DNA of 64,000 bases from Skeletonema tropicum (Eukaryota; Bacillariophyta; Thalassiosirophyceae; Thalassiosirales; Thalassiosiraceae), in assembly GCA_037178625.1 (NCBI GenBank), contig CM074137.1, forward strand, positions 1,612,001 to 1,676,000. The letters are read 5' to 3'. The position numbers were made by a program, and so were the translations under genes. Numbering within the stretch: the first letter of the stretch is position 1; each line of letters opens with the position of its first letter. The notes beneath the pieces are model-generated. The model made no database searches and was not told the origin of the DNA. It saw only the letters and a list, made by a program, of their open reading frames with translations. Positions 39,805 through 49,288 of the stretch are shown in pieces.

Positions 39805-41091
39805 ATGAAGAACTCGCTTACCTTCCTCATTGCTCTCATTACCATCTTTGGTGGAGCCGCAGATGCCAAAAGCCTCCGTGCTGCCTACACCGCAAGTAGT
39901 AGCAGCGAAGACATCCCTGTAATTTCCTCTACGCGCAAGCTACAATCAAGCAGCGAAGACATCCCTGTAATTTCATCCAGCCGTAAACTGCAATCAAGCA
40001 GTGAAGATATTCCCACGATCTCTTCCAGTCGCAAGCTACAATCAAGCAGCGAAGACATCCCTGTAATTTCATCCAGCCGTAAACTGCAATCAAGCAGCGA
40101 AGACATCCCTGTAATTTCATCCAGCCGTAAACTGCAATCAAGCAGTGAAGATATTCCCACGATCTCTTCCAGTCGCAAGCTACAATCAAGCAGCGAAGAC
40201 ATACCTGTAATTTCATCCAGCCGTAAACTGCAATCAAGCAGCGAAGACATCCCTGTAATTTCATCCAGCCGTAAACTGCAATCAAGCAGTGAAGATATTC
40301 CCACGATCTCTTCCAGTCGCAAGCTACAATCAAGCAGCGAAGACATACCTGTAATTTCATCCAGCCGTAAACTGCAATCAAGCAGTGAAGACATCCCCAC
40401 TATATCATCCTCACGTATGTTAGAAGATACACTCACACAAGCTGAAATGGATAGCTGCTACGCGATCATCGATAGTACAGCTGTCGATGATGCGATAAAC
40501 AAAGATAGTTACGTTGAGTTCTTGAACTTGCTGGCATTTGGATACTTGTCAGAAAATGATATTACCACCTTTGATGATTTATCCGAGCCACTTCAATTTG
40601 CATGGAACACACTCACTTGTCAGTGTAAGAAGATGGGTGGAGAAGATAATTGCTGTGAGGCCGATCGAGCCAAATTATCTGTTGAAGGTGCTGATGGAAG
40701 TCCAGTGTCGGAGGCACAAACTAACTTTTTGAATGATATATGCAAGACTGCCATTGGAACTCTTGGGTCAGAAGGATGGGAGAACCCTACTCCGGGAGAA
40801 ATGCCTAAACCCGATTATGAACAAGAACTTCCAGCAAGTCCTACGCCAGAAACATTGACTCCAGGACAAATCATCGGTATGTCAGTAGGCATTCCTCTCC
40901 TATTAATTGTGCTTGCTATCACGCTTTACTTCTGCCGTCGCAATAAGACAAACAAACCCGAAGAAGGAGAGGAAGAAGACGATGAATTAGCTGATGTAGA
41001 AAAAGATGTCAGTAATGATGACGATACTGCAATCGGTACCGTGCTGACAGCGGGAACTTCGACTGTGGTTGGATCGCAATCGTATGCGTAG
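39805..41091 (+). CDS. Type I membrane protein with eleven 16-residue SSSEDIP-RKLQ repeats (428 aa)
   Basis: Signal peptide MKNSLTFLIALITIFGGAAD. Residues about 31-204 are eleven repeats of SSSEDIP(V/T)ISSSRKLQ, each carrying R-K-L. A globular segment with six cysteines follows (SCYAIID, TCQCKK, NCCEAD, DICKTA). One helix spans about 356-376 (SVGIPLLLIVLAITLYF), and the tail is short and strongly acidic (EEGEEEDDELADVEKD). The repeats are 48 bp and arranged in a 144-bp V-V-T triplet (Arg-Lys marker at 40030, 40174 and 40318). R-x-L is the processing motif reported for diatom silaffin and cingulin precursors, so serial cleavage into Ser-rich phosphorylatable peptides is a reasonable hypothesis. 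The family is otherwise unknown to me. Confidence 0.9.
   Translation: MKNSLTFLIALITIFGGAADAKSLRAAYTASSSSEDIPVISSTRKLQSSSEDIPVISSSRKLQSSSEDIPTISSSRKLQSSSEDIPVISSSRKLQSSSEDIPVISSSRKLQSSSEDIPTISSSRKLQSSSEDIPVISSSRKLQSSSEDIPVISSSRKLQSSSEDIPTISSSRKLQSSSEDIPVISSSRKLQSSSEDIPTISSSRMLEDTLTQAEMDSCYAIIDSTAVDDAINKDSYVEFLNLLAFGYLSENDITTFDDLSEPLQFAWNTLTCQCKKMGGEDNCCEADRAKLSVEGADGSPVSEAQTNFLNDICKTAIGTLGSEGWENPTPGEMPKPDYEQELPASPTPETLTPGQIIGMSVGIPLLLIVLAITLYFCRRNKTNKPEEGEEEDDELADVEKDVSNDDDTAIGTVLTAGTSTVVGSQSYA
39890..40430 (+). repeat. 48-bp coding minisatellite with 144-bp higher-order unit
   Basis: The 16-codon unit CAATCAAGCAGCGAAGACAT... repeats about 11 times. Synonymous variants (AGCGAAGACATCCCTGTA versus AGTGAAGATATTCCCACG) alternate in a fixed V, V, T order, and the CGCAAGC marker recurs exactly 144 bp apart. 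Three-unit blocks have therefore been copied together. Confidence 0.9.
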
Positions 41092-41294
41092 GTTACATCA
41101 TTTTTTGTGTGATGTCGTTTTGGAAGCGAACATATCAACAACAATAATGTCACAGGACGATGTATTTTGTGTGTACTCATGGGAATATTGAGCATCTATT
41201 AAGTGGATTGATAGACGCCAATATAGAATGGTTGGAGTGCCTCTCTTCATTAGTAGTATTAAGTGTAACAGAAAATTTAGAGTATCCATCTCAT

Positions 41295-42536
41295 TCACAA
41301 ATACTTGAAGCAAGCATTATTATTTTTGCACAAGTGCTGACACAATGAAGGAGAATGATCTCGTAGTAATTGCTTGATCTTTTTCTGCCTTCGTTTGCTG
41401 ATTCCTACCCCGCCTCGTGACTGCAGTGTGCCATTCTCATCATGTTTTGCAGTATCATCCTCAAGAAGTAGCAGTTGATTGTTTTTAGCTTGAGCTCTAA
41501 CGTCATCTGTCAGCGCATCTGCAAGCTCCTTGTATAGCGGTTTGCCATCATCATTATCATCACTACCATCGCTATTATGAGAGCCAAGCAGTTTAGGAAA
41601 GAATTCTAATCCAGCAACTGCCTCCAAATCAGTCAATCTAACGATGCAATCCACCAATCGGAGTTGTCTCGAACTTTTTTCATCCGATTCGGAATGTGGA
41701 ATTACAAATGCAGCAAACTTCCTCAACTGGAAAGGAGGAGATCCACTATTACTTTCTGCAGTTCTTTTTGAAACTACTACTATAACCTTGAAGAAATGAG
41801 TGGGTACATGAATTAGTGATGGAGGATGCCCTATTGCTTCATACGAGTATTGAAATTTATCCTTCCCCACAGTCGATGATGGTAGCCAAAGTGGACCTGT
41901 CATAACCCAGGTTTGTACCTCAGAAGAAGCATCATCATCACCCTTATGTTGTTTCTCTTCATGTTCCGCTACACTTCGAACAAATTCCTCTACTCTCAAC
42001 CACAATGTTCGATTGAATCTTGGTAACTGCGGTGAAATATTGGACAATGAAAAACTATCATGTACTTCACCATCCCTTTTAAAGTCGGCCGCAGGAGCTA
42101 AATGTCCTCGATCATAACCTGAATTTCGATAATGATGATTCCGTGAGCGATGATGGGCGGGAATTGTCTTGTCTTCAAAGAACCTCTTGTTCTTTCGTGA
42201 TGGTGGTGTTGTTGCTGCTGCTGCATCTTTGTGCTGCTTATAATTTTTTATCCGCTCCATGACAAATGCAGGGTTTCGACTACGTGTATCAAACGCAATT
42301 AGTAGATTGTCATTCGGCTGTGATAGCCGTATAGGTAACGTTGGTAGCATATCATTGAAGCAGTCCGAGTGTGATTTTGGAATGATGCTTTGTTTGGTTT
42401 CCTTTTGTGCACTACCATCATTATCATTTGACGCCGTGGAGCCATCAGAATGTCGGTGCAGCAATAAAGTTACAGCGGCAGCTCCAATGCAGAGCGCCGC
42501 TGAGTGAGTTACCACAGCCATCGCCGGCGAAGGCAT
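41295..42536 (-). CDS. DNA/RNA non-specific endonuclease, EndoG/EXOG-like (413 aa)
   Basis: Member of the beta-beta-alpha-metal nuclease family. The active-site motif DRGHLAPAADF is at about residues 142-152; H is the general base. The downstream SNISPQLPRFNRTLW provides the metal-binding Asn region, and WVMTGPLW, VPTHFFKVIV and AAFVIPHS follow as in mitochondrial nucleases. An N-terminal hydrophobic stretch (SAALCIGAAAVTLLL, about 12-26) suggests a membrane anchor or mitochondrial targeting as in EXOG. The C-terminal 70 residues are a lineage-specific basic extension (SKRRQKKIKQLL). Start ATG at 42536. Function: degradation of DNA/RNA in mitochondria or during cell death is inferred from the family. 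Confidence 0.9.
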   Translation of the reverse strand: MPSPAMAVVTHSAALCIGAAAVTLLLHRHSDGSTASNDNDGSAQKETKQSIIPKSHSDCFNDMLPTLPIRLSQPNDNLLIAFDTRSRNPAFVMERIKNYKQHKDAAAATTPPSRKNKRFFEDKTIPAHHRSRNHHYRNSGYDRGHLAPAADFKRDGEVHDSFSLSNISPQLPRFNRTLWLRVEEFVRSVAEHEEKQHKGDDDASSEVQTWVMTGPLWLPSSTVGKDKFQYSYEAIGHPPSLIHVPTHFFKVIVVVSKRTAESNSGSPPFQLRKFAAFVIPHSESDEKSSRQLRLVDCIVRLTDLEAVAGLEFFPKLLGSHNSDGSDDNDDGKPLYKELADALTDDVRAQAKNNQLLLLEDDTAKHDENGTLQSRGGVGISKRRQKKIKQLLRDHSPSLCQHLCKNNNACFKYL

Positions 42537-43440
42537 GGTGACAACACAATACTTCTTTTATGTATGGGCAGGCCTTCTGCGGGCCTTCCGGGCGGCGGTG
42601 ATGGAAAATGGAAGCTAGCTGTGAGACGACGATAGCATCACGGGAACCAACGACGATGATATATAAGTATTATGATGTATTATTAGGACTCTTTCTCATG
42701 GCCACGGTGGATTCGAGACCGCGGCAGACGACATTTGTGTGACTCCGACTTTGAACTAATTCCTACGTAGAGGGTAGTTAGTGAGTTCGACCAATAAAAC
42801 ACCCCTGAGACGGAACACCCAACATATTCGTGTTCCCCAGACTCTTGCGAGTTAGAATATGCTGGGTGTTGCCGTCTCACTAGTTGGTTGTCAAAAGCAT
42901 TCACCCCTAAAATATCTAGTGTATACAAACGGTATTAACGTTTTTGTGCGTGAGATCATTATGAGAACTCCTGCTTTTAGATTTTGAAATCTAGTTTTTT
43001 TTGGCGCCAAGCATCATTTCTACATTTTGTGCACACATTTACTAGCAAAACCATGGCGACTTCAGCCCTCCAATTCTAACCGCAATAGAGGAAGTGGGAG
43101 CCACCGAAATGCGCCGAATGTGGTGTCTGTCTACATACTCCAGTGTCAGGTGCCTCCGGGCAATTTGTTACTCCATCATCTTCGAAAACATCAAAACGTG
43201 GCAGAGAATCTGCAGCAATGGTGGCTCCCTAGCGTCGTTCAACGAGAGGTCACGATCACTCAGCCCCAATGAAGCTAACCGGTCCTTCTCAATTACTCCG
43301 TTGTCGCGAAGCAGCAGTGACATGGTTCATCTTCCCTCTTGATGCGAGTATTTTGATCACTTGAAAGTGATGTGTTCTAGTTGCATGCGTGTGTTAGATG
43401 AAGCGAAAGACGGAATCCTCACCTACGCCCTACGCAGCAG
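42537..43440. other. Intergenic with an imperfect hairpin and transposon debris
   Basis: GAGACGGAACACCCAACATATTC (about 42812) pairs with GAATATGCTGGGTGTTGCCGTCTC (about 42858-42881) around a roughly 23-base loop. From about 43090 onward fragments such as VTPSSSKTSKRGRES and CSSCMRVLDEAKDG appear in shifting frames and probably form the decayed 5' part of the transposon-derived gene that follows. Confidence 0.5.
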
Positions 43441-44573
43441 CAACTCGAGGATGAGTTAAAGCGTCTTAAGCAGCAATTGGAGACTGAATTTGCGGAACTG
43501 GTCAACAGCACGAAAGAAAATTCCAACCTTGCTGATTACACTGTCATGCTCATGGAGCAGCTCAGCATTACCAACAATACAATTTTGTCATGGTGGTCAT
43601 TCGAAAAGAAAGTTTGAGGAAGTGTGTTGAAGAAGAATGGTTGTGACAGGCAAACTTACTTTGAAGCACAAATGGTCGGTAACCATTACATAAATTATGC
43701 GGATCATAGTGAAGTCATACACAGTGACATGTTCGAGAGTTTGATCCAATCATCGTACAATAAGATCTGAAGGAAGAGTTGAATAATTTCACATTGCGAA
43801 TGAAGGAAGTTGTGTCTCCATGGTTCAAAATCCAACGAGTAATCAAATCCATTAATAAGCAGTCCGGCAAGACAATTAGTGACTTTGAAGCGAACATTAA
43901 GAAGCTCAACGATCTCATTGTCAAGCTATTAGTCACAGACGTACCGATTGCCGAGTGGAAGTCAAAACTTCCTGCATTCCCCAAAAGTCATCTCCTCTTC
44001 ATAGGCCATCTTCTTGACCAGCTGACTATGTGGGGAACTCTTGGCGGTTTTGACGAGCAAAACATCTAAAGCGCCCATGCAATCTGGAACCAATGGATGT
44101 GTCAGATGGGCGCTACTCGCGGGAAGGAACTCAAGAAGAAGGTCTTAATTCAGTATTACTTGAAGAATGCCGAATTCATACAATCTATTGTTTTGCATTT
44201 GGAAGAGGAGTCAAAGCGTCCTAATATATATGCTTACCGGCATCCCAGAGCAGAAGATGTCAAAATAGATAATAGCACTGTTGCCGAGAGACAAATTGGT
44301 ACTGTCGAGGTCGACGAAAGATCTTCAGTCACAGACATCAATGGGGAGGTTGCTCTCCATCAACCTCTGATGGTAGTCGATCCATCTACAGCTTCAGATG
44401 ATAATGGCGATGGCGCAGTCCGAAATGATGCCAAGGAAACGGCGCAGGTGAACGTATCGTATCCTGTCAGCACTTGTTCTCATTGCAGGAAGCGCTTACT
44501 TAATGTGGCTCTCCGTGTTCACATGTTTGAGGCACATGGTGTTACTCTTTGTGCTGAAGCCGAACCTTGGTAA
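43441..44573 (+). pseudogene. Transposable-element-derived protein, broken
   Basis: A continuous protein can be read through three defects. LEDELKRLKQQLETEFAEL (coiled coil), SITNNTILSWWSFEKKV, then a TGA at about 43615; YFEAQMVGNHYINYADHSE to SYNKI; a frameshift near 43770; LNNFTLRMKEVVSPWFK, LLDQLTMWGTLGGFDEQNI, then a TAA (44067-44069) where the same frame continues SAHAIWNQWMCQMGATRG. The C-terminus ends with a C2H2-like CSHCRKRLLNVALRVHMFEAHG. The FDEQNI-x-SAHA segment and the zinc finger recall proteins carried by large eukaryotic DNA transposons (KDZ/Zisupton-like); I cannot prove the family. It is a relic unless stop readthrough occurs. Confidence 0.55.
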
Positions 44574-45182
44574 TGGATAATTAGTATCAAATCATATGAG
44601 GCGAAGAACGATGCAGCCACTTATGTCTTCATTTTTGCGTTGGAACGGCATAATGGCATAGATTGTAGTACATAGTAACAAGTTGACGGAAGCTACGATC
44701 GACATGGTGCTTCTCATCAGATTTTTGGATTTCAGGGTTAGCGATAGTTAGCGATCACAAATGCTGAGGCGAATCCACCGTGTGGCAGGACGATGATGCG
44801 GTCGCTTTTCTTGTGAAGGTTCAGTCGCAGTGACCAAAGTTGAAGACACCGTCTGGGTCGCGCGGTTTACCTTTTACCAAGAGATTATCTTCGTTTCTGC
44901 CTATCTAATGAGATTTTGGTGAGAACTTTACCATTCGCGGTACTCACCGGCCCTTTCTATTGAAATTTTGGCGAGAACTTCGCAGAAAGAGGACGCGTAC
45001 GAGACTCCGAAAACAGCCGAAACAAAATGTCGGAAAATCAACTGACTTTTCACTTTCTTCAGCTTTGATCCTTTTTGCTTTGGCGTTGGTTCATAAATAA
45101 TATTGGATCATGTTCATGAGCGATCCACAATAAGGCTTCATATACTTATTATCAACAGATCCACTATATACCATTAACAACG
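44574..45182. other. Intergenic
   Basis: No frame or structure is recognised. GAGATTTTGGTGAGAACTTT and GAAATTTTGGCGAGAACTTC (about 44909 and 44960) form an imperfect direct repeat about 50 bp apart. The last part is presumably the promoter of the polyQ gene. Confidence 0.4.
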
Positions 45183-45299
45183 ATGCCTTCCCATAATAGA
45201 CGCTCTTCTCGATTGGCTGAACTCCGTTGTTCGTTGCAATCACTTGTTTTGACCGATCAACCCCGCCGATCTGCCAGGACTCCTCCAAAAAAGCCTCAA

Positions 45300-45330
<31 letters not shown>

Positions 45331-46016
45331 GACAACAACAGCAGCAGCCTCGCCGCTCCAAGCGTATACAAGAACAAAACGCCAAGAAGCAATCACTAAT
45401 AAGCCGTCAACAACCTTCCTCTCCAGTCTCAGTCTCTTCAATCGATAACCTACCAGAAGATGATGATGATGATTTAGTACCAAAGATGGCATCACTTTCC
45501 ATCATTACACCCATCAAAACAACAACAACACCCGCAAAAAAAACACCACCAGCAAAAGAAGTACGCTTTGGCAACAACTCTGTTGCCAGATTTAGCGGCT
45601 GTGATCCACCAATGCATATGGAACGTTTGTCTCCGAATGCATCACGACAAATTTTTCCTCATCGTGATGGTAGTGAAGAAGAAGACGATGATGACGACGA
45701 ATTAGATGATGAAACGAAACGGAACTGTCATATCTTGGCCCAATGGGATGATAGTTTTGATGATGAATTGGATCAGATTGATTCTGATGATGAATCTTTA
45801 GAGTCCTGTCATAATGTAGATGTTTTATGGCGTGAGGCTAGAGCTAGAGTGATTGTAGAAGAGGAACAAGACATTTTGACATGTTGGAATGGTTCTCATG
45901 GACCAAATCCTGCATCATCGTCTTCTCGGCCCATCAAGAGGGTGGATGAGTACTTTTGCAAGTCATGTGGACGTGGAGTGCGACGTACCAGTCGTTATGT
46001 CTACGAAGAAGATTGA
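45183..46016 (+). CDS. PolyQ, acidic, probably nuclear protein of unknown function (277 aa)
   Basis: ATG at 45183. Two basic P-R-R-S-(A/K)-R motifs (about 27-32 and 56-61) flank a glutamine tract of about 17 residues encoded by mixed CAG/CAA; the first resembles RRSSRLAEL at the start. The middle has KEVRFGNNSVARF and two acidic tracts (SEEEDDDDDELDD, DDELDQIDSDDES). The C-terminal 100 residues look globular (VDVLWREARARVIVEEEQDILTCW), with a possible C-x2-C knuckle in FCKSCGRGV. I do not recognise the family. Basic motifs, polyQ and acidic runs suggest a chromatin or transcription role, but this is inference. It converges on the HMG-box gene 146 bp away. Confidence 0.75.
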
Positions 46017-46162
46017 AGGCTTGTGGCATCAAGGTTTGTTTACCACTGAGACAAATGCTATTTTATACGAATCCAATGCTGTGTTTGTATCAAGTTGTTG
46101 CAGTAATGTACATGAACAAGACTGCTGTAGTATAAATGATAATTATAAAATCATTATGTATA

Positions 46163-49100
46163 TCAAAAGTGCAGTCCTCTCTTCTTATAAGCTTTGGCCG
46201 CAGCATCCTCATCGCCATTAATACAAGGCTCATTGAGAATATCAATAAATTGCTTGGCATGCTTCTTTGCACGGAATCGGATATTACGACCGGGTGAGAA
46301 CCAAAATCGATCCGTTTTACCAATGGTCTCTCCTCCAGAGCGGCGGTAGGTTTTGATGACCCATCCAGACGGGAATTCAGGACCAGCGGGTCCAGAGGAG
46401 ACTTCTGTGGCAGAAGTGATACGATCGCCGGTGGCGAGACACAATTTCTTTGTTTCTTTTTTGTCCCGTTTCTTTGAAGAAGAAGATGACGAGGATGGTG
46501 GAGATGATGCCGACCTCTTCTTTTTCTTGGATGATACCTTTGTTGACGTACCATCCGAAACAGATGCAGAGGTTTTCGCATCTTCCTCCATCGCCAATAC
46601 AGTTGACGAGGCTCTAGAACCAACAGAGCTGCGGGATGGACCTGAGACCAACCCACTGGCACCTCTACCGCCACCAACATAACTCGTCGCCAAGCCTGTG
46701 CCTCCTCCAAACGTTGTACCGCGGATACCTGTCGAGGTAGGTCCGACAAATTGAGGATCAGCGATACTATTGCTAATCAAACCAAAATACCTTCCGTCCA
46801 TATTTGGTATGAAACACTTTGGATCAAGATGTTGCAGAAGCTCCGTTTTCTTCTTGGGAACGCGAATTGAGGTAGTATTATTGTCAGTATCCATGTCATC
46901 ATCGTCAATTTCGAACAACTGAGGTGGACTTGGAGGAGTTGGAATGTCAGGAATAGACACAACACGTGCTGGAGGAGGACTTTTTGGTCGAGGAGGCATA
47001 CACTCCATTGGATCTTCCTCTTTTTCAACAACTTCCTTATTGGAAGTATCATTCCCTGTTTCAGCGTCCCCGTTATCTTTGTCACCGTTCTTATTTTCTT
47101 CCGCCTCCTTTCTCGCCTTTTGTCGCTTACGTTCCGCCGCCCTCTTGGCAATTTGTTGCTTTTGATACTCCAGCATTCGATCCCATGCCTCTGTGTGAGC
47201 TAGATACTTCTCCCGAGCATCGTCGGCATCATCCTTGGCCTCTTGGCTGGCAATAATGGCTTCTTCGCGTACTCTAACGGCTTCCGCGTAGGCGCGTCGT
47301 TTGGCCACATACTCCTGTGGATAAGTGCATGTCAGGGAGGTAGGAATCATGTCAAGGAAGGACATGGGTTCGTGGGGCCGACATCGTTTGCGTGTTTGGG
47401 GTAGAGTGGGGTTGAGTTTTGGAAGTTCTTCCAAAGCAAGATCTTTGGATGGATGAGATATTGTCTCCTTGGTACCATCGGTTGTTGGTGCTGCTACGTT
47501 TGTGCCAGATGATGTGATTGGATCTGGATTTGCTGGCTTGACAATGTTGGAGTCCGATTTAGACTGTTCTGGAACAACCGGCTTCGGGTCAGATTTCGAC
47601 ACATTGGCCGTGGGAACAATGTCTCCGTTGGAAGTTGGTGCCTCTAAACCCGCTGCAGTTACAGGCTTCGAATCGTTTGCAACCGCGGCTGCTTTGGGCA
47701 CAGACTCTTTATTCTTTTGAGGCATGGGAGGAAGGGGTTCCGTCCGATATGCCTTTTCACCAAGAATATTGCATAGACTCAAAATCACAGCGTCGACAAG
47801 ACGCGGCCCTTTGATTGCTGACTCATTGCCCTTCTTCCTAACTGTTGCTGGCTTTACCACCACTGGCTTGCTATCTTCTTCTTCCTCCTCATCGTCATCT
47901 TCATCCTCCTCATCATCATCTTCCACCTCCTCCTTGGTCGTTTCACCATCATCCTCCTTCTTATTATTCTTCCCACCACCCTCCTTCTCCTCACGAATCT
48001 CCTTCTTCACCGTCTCCAGATACGCCGCCCACTCCGTGGCATACCTCTTCTTATCTTCATTGGCCAAATCCTCATACGGCTTCTTCTGTTCCGGAGTCAA
48101 TGCCCTCCATCGTTCACCCATGATGATGCCCTGTTCGGTAAATTTCATTCCTGGAAATTCTTGCATCATTTTGGGACGCATCTCATGTGTGAAGAAGATG
48201 TAACTGGATCGTGCACCCTTGACACCACTGTGATGATCTTTGGACTTGTTGTTATTGTTGTTGGATCCACCGCCGTCACTCTTGGTATTAGTATCGGATG
48301 AGTGACTCCCACGTCGTTTGGATGATGTTGTGGAGGATGATTTTCTACGACGTTTTCGTCGATCACGTACCGGGAAATCATCCATATAATCCGCAGCATC
48401 ATCATTCGTATAATCGTCCAATTCTCCACCCAATCGCCTCTCCCAAACTCGACGGGGGATCAACTCTGGAAAATGAAGATACAATCCCCCCACATCCGAA
48501 TCAAACATATCCCCCACCTGTCGCTCGGTACTACTCCCCCTATGCGGATGGTCCTTCCGCTGCTGTACCGTATACCCCCCCACCTCCATAGCCCTACGAA
48601 ATACCGTCGCGGGCAATAAGTACTGTCCATTGTACAACCACTGCTTTAATTCTTCCGGAGTTTGAATATCTTTGGGAAAATTGGCAGTTAGGGCTGGATT
48701 GGGCATCATGAGAAGGCCGGGTGAACCGATGGGCGGGATGGCAACCTTATCCTTGCGATGGGCTGCCGCGGCAGAACGGAGATTGCCCTGGTAGGCCTTG
48801 GATCGTTGCATGCCTCCCCCGCCGCCGACACCGGAGTAGGATGATCCGGTGGAGTTGGAGCTGGAAGTCTTTTTGAGTGAGGGTTTGGTGGTGGTAGTTG
48901 TAGAGGATGATGATTTCTTTTTGCCATCATTGGAGGATGCTGATTTCTTTGTGCTCGGCTTAATTTTGATCGCTGCTTTAGAGATGCTGCCCTTCTCCTT
49001 CTCACTGTCACCATTACTAATATTATTATCTTGACTCAAGGTCTGGGTATTACCAGTGGCAGTAGATGCCGCCTTATCAGTAGAGGGAGATCCATTCTTC

Positions 49101-49288
49101 AGAGCGCTAGATGATGAGCCATTTTGATCAACACCGCTTTTTACAGCTGTCGCTGCCGCAGATGAAGGAGGAGACACATCAGCAGACGAAGATGACACCG
49201 CAGGCTTGTTGTTGACATCAATATCCATATTGACATCCATAATTTGAGTATCTTTGCTGCCGACTGTAGTGGGCTGTGGATCTGTCAT
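46163..49288 (-). CDS. HMG-box protein with C-terminal MBD/TAM-like domain (1041 aa)
   Basis: Single exon, ATG at 49288. Ser/Thr/Lys-rich N-terminus. An unknown domain lies at about 200-290 (LKQWLYNGQYLLPATVFRRA, then LYLHFPELIPRRVWERRL). An HMG box spans about 359-428 (SYIFFTHEMRPKM, GERWRALTPEQKKPYEDLA), followed by a very acidic run (EEVEDDDEEDEDDDEEEEED). A coiled, Lys/Arg-rich segment sits around 660-740. The C-terminus at about 970-1030 reads PSGWVIKTYRRSGG, GKTDRFWFSPGRNIRFRAKK, matching the pattern of methyl-CpG-binding/TAM domains (GW...R...G..D.YW.SP.G...RS). Expected to be a nuclear DNA-binding or chromatin protein. Whether the MBD-like domain reads methylated CpG is unknown. Confidence 0.88.
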   Translation of the reverse strand: MTDPQPTTVGSKDTQIMDVNMDIDVNNKPAVSSSSADVSPPSSAAATAVKSGVDQNGSSSSALKNGSPSTDKAASTATGNTQTLSQDNNISNGDSEKEKGSISKAAIKIKPSTKKSASSNDGKKKSSSSTTTTTKPSLKKTSSSNSTGSSYSGVGGGGGMQRSKAYQGNLRSAAAAHRKDKVAIPPIGSPGLLMMPNPALTANFPKDIQTPEELKQWLYNGQYLLPATVFRRAMEVGGYTVQQRKDHPHRGSSTERQVGDMFDSDVGGLYLHFPELIPRRVWERRLGGELDDYTNDDAADYMDDFPVRDRRKRRRKSSSTTSSKRRGSHSSDTNTKSDGGGSNNNNNKSKDHHSGVKGARSSYIFFTHEMRPKMMQEFPGMKFTEQGIIMGERWRALTPEQKKPYEDLANEDKKRYATEWAAYLETVKKEIREEKEGGGKNNKKEDDGETTKEEVEDDDEEDEDDDEEEEEDSKPVVVKPATVRKKGNESAIKGPRLVDAVILSLCNILGEKAYRTEPLPPMPQKNKESVPKAAAVANDSKPVTAAGLEAPTSNGDIVPTANVSKSDPKPVVPEQSKSDSNIVKPANPDPITSSGTNVAAPTTDGTKETISHPSKDLALEELPKLNPTLPQTRKRCRPHEPMSFLDMIPTSLTCTYPQEYVAKRRAYAEAVRVREEAIIASQEAKDDADDAREKYLAHTEAWDRMLEYQKQQIAKRAAERKRQKARKEAEENKNGDKDNGDAETGNDTSNKEVVEKEEDPMECMPPRPKSPPPARVVSIPDIPTPPSPPQLFEIDDDDMDTDNNTTSIRVPKKKTELLQHLDPKCFIPNMDGRYFGLISNSIADPQFVGPTSTGIRGTTFGGGTGLATSYVGGGRGASGLVSGPSRSSVGSRASSTVLAMEEDAKTSASVSDGTSTKVSSKKKKRSASSPPSSSSSSSKKRDKKETKKLCLATGDRITSATEVSSGPAGPEFPSGWVIKTYRRSGGETIGKTDRFWFSPGRNIRFRAKKHAKQFIDILNEPCINGDEDAAAKAYKKRGLHF

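Noticed and set aside
39885..40436. 183-codon minus-strand repeat frame opposite the 16-residue repeat gene
   Set aside because: Antisense shadow of the 48-bp repeat. The plus frame has signal peptide, cysteines and membrane helix.
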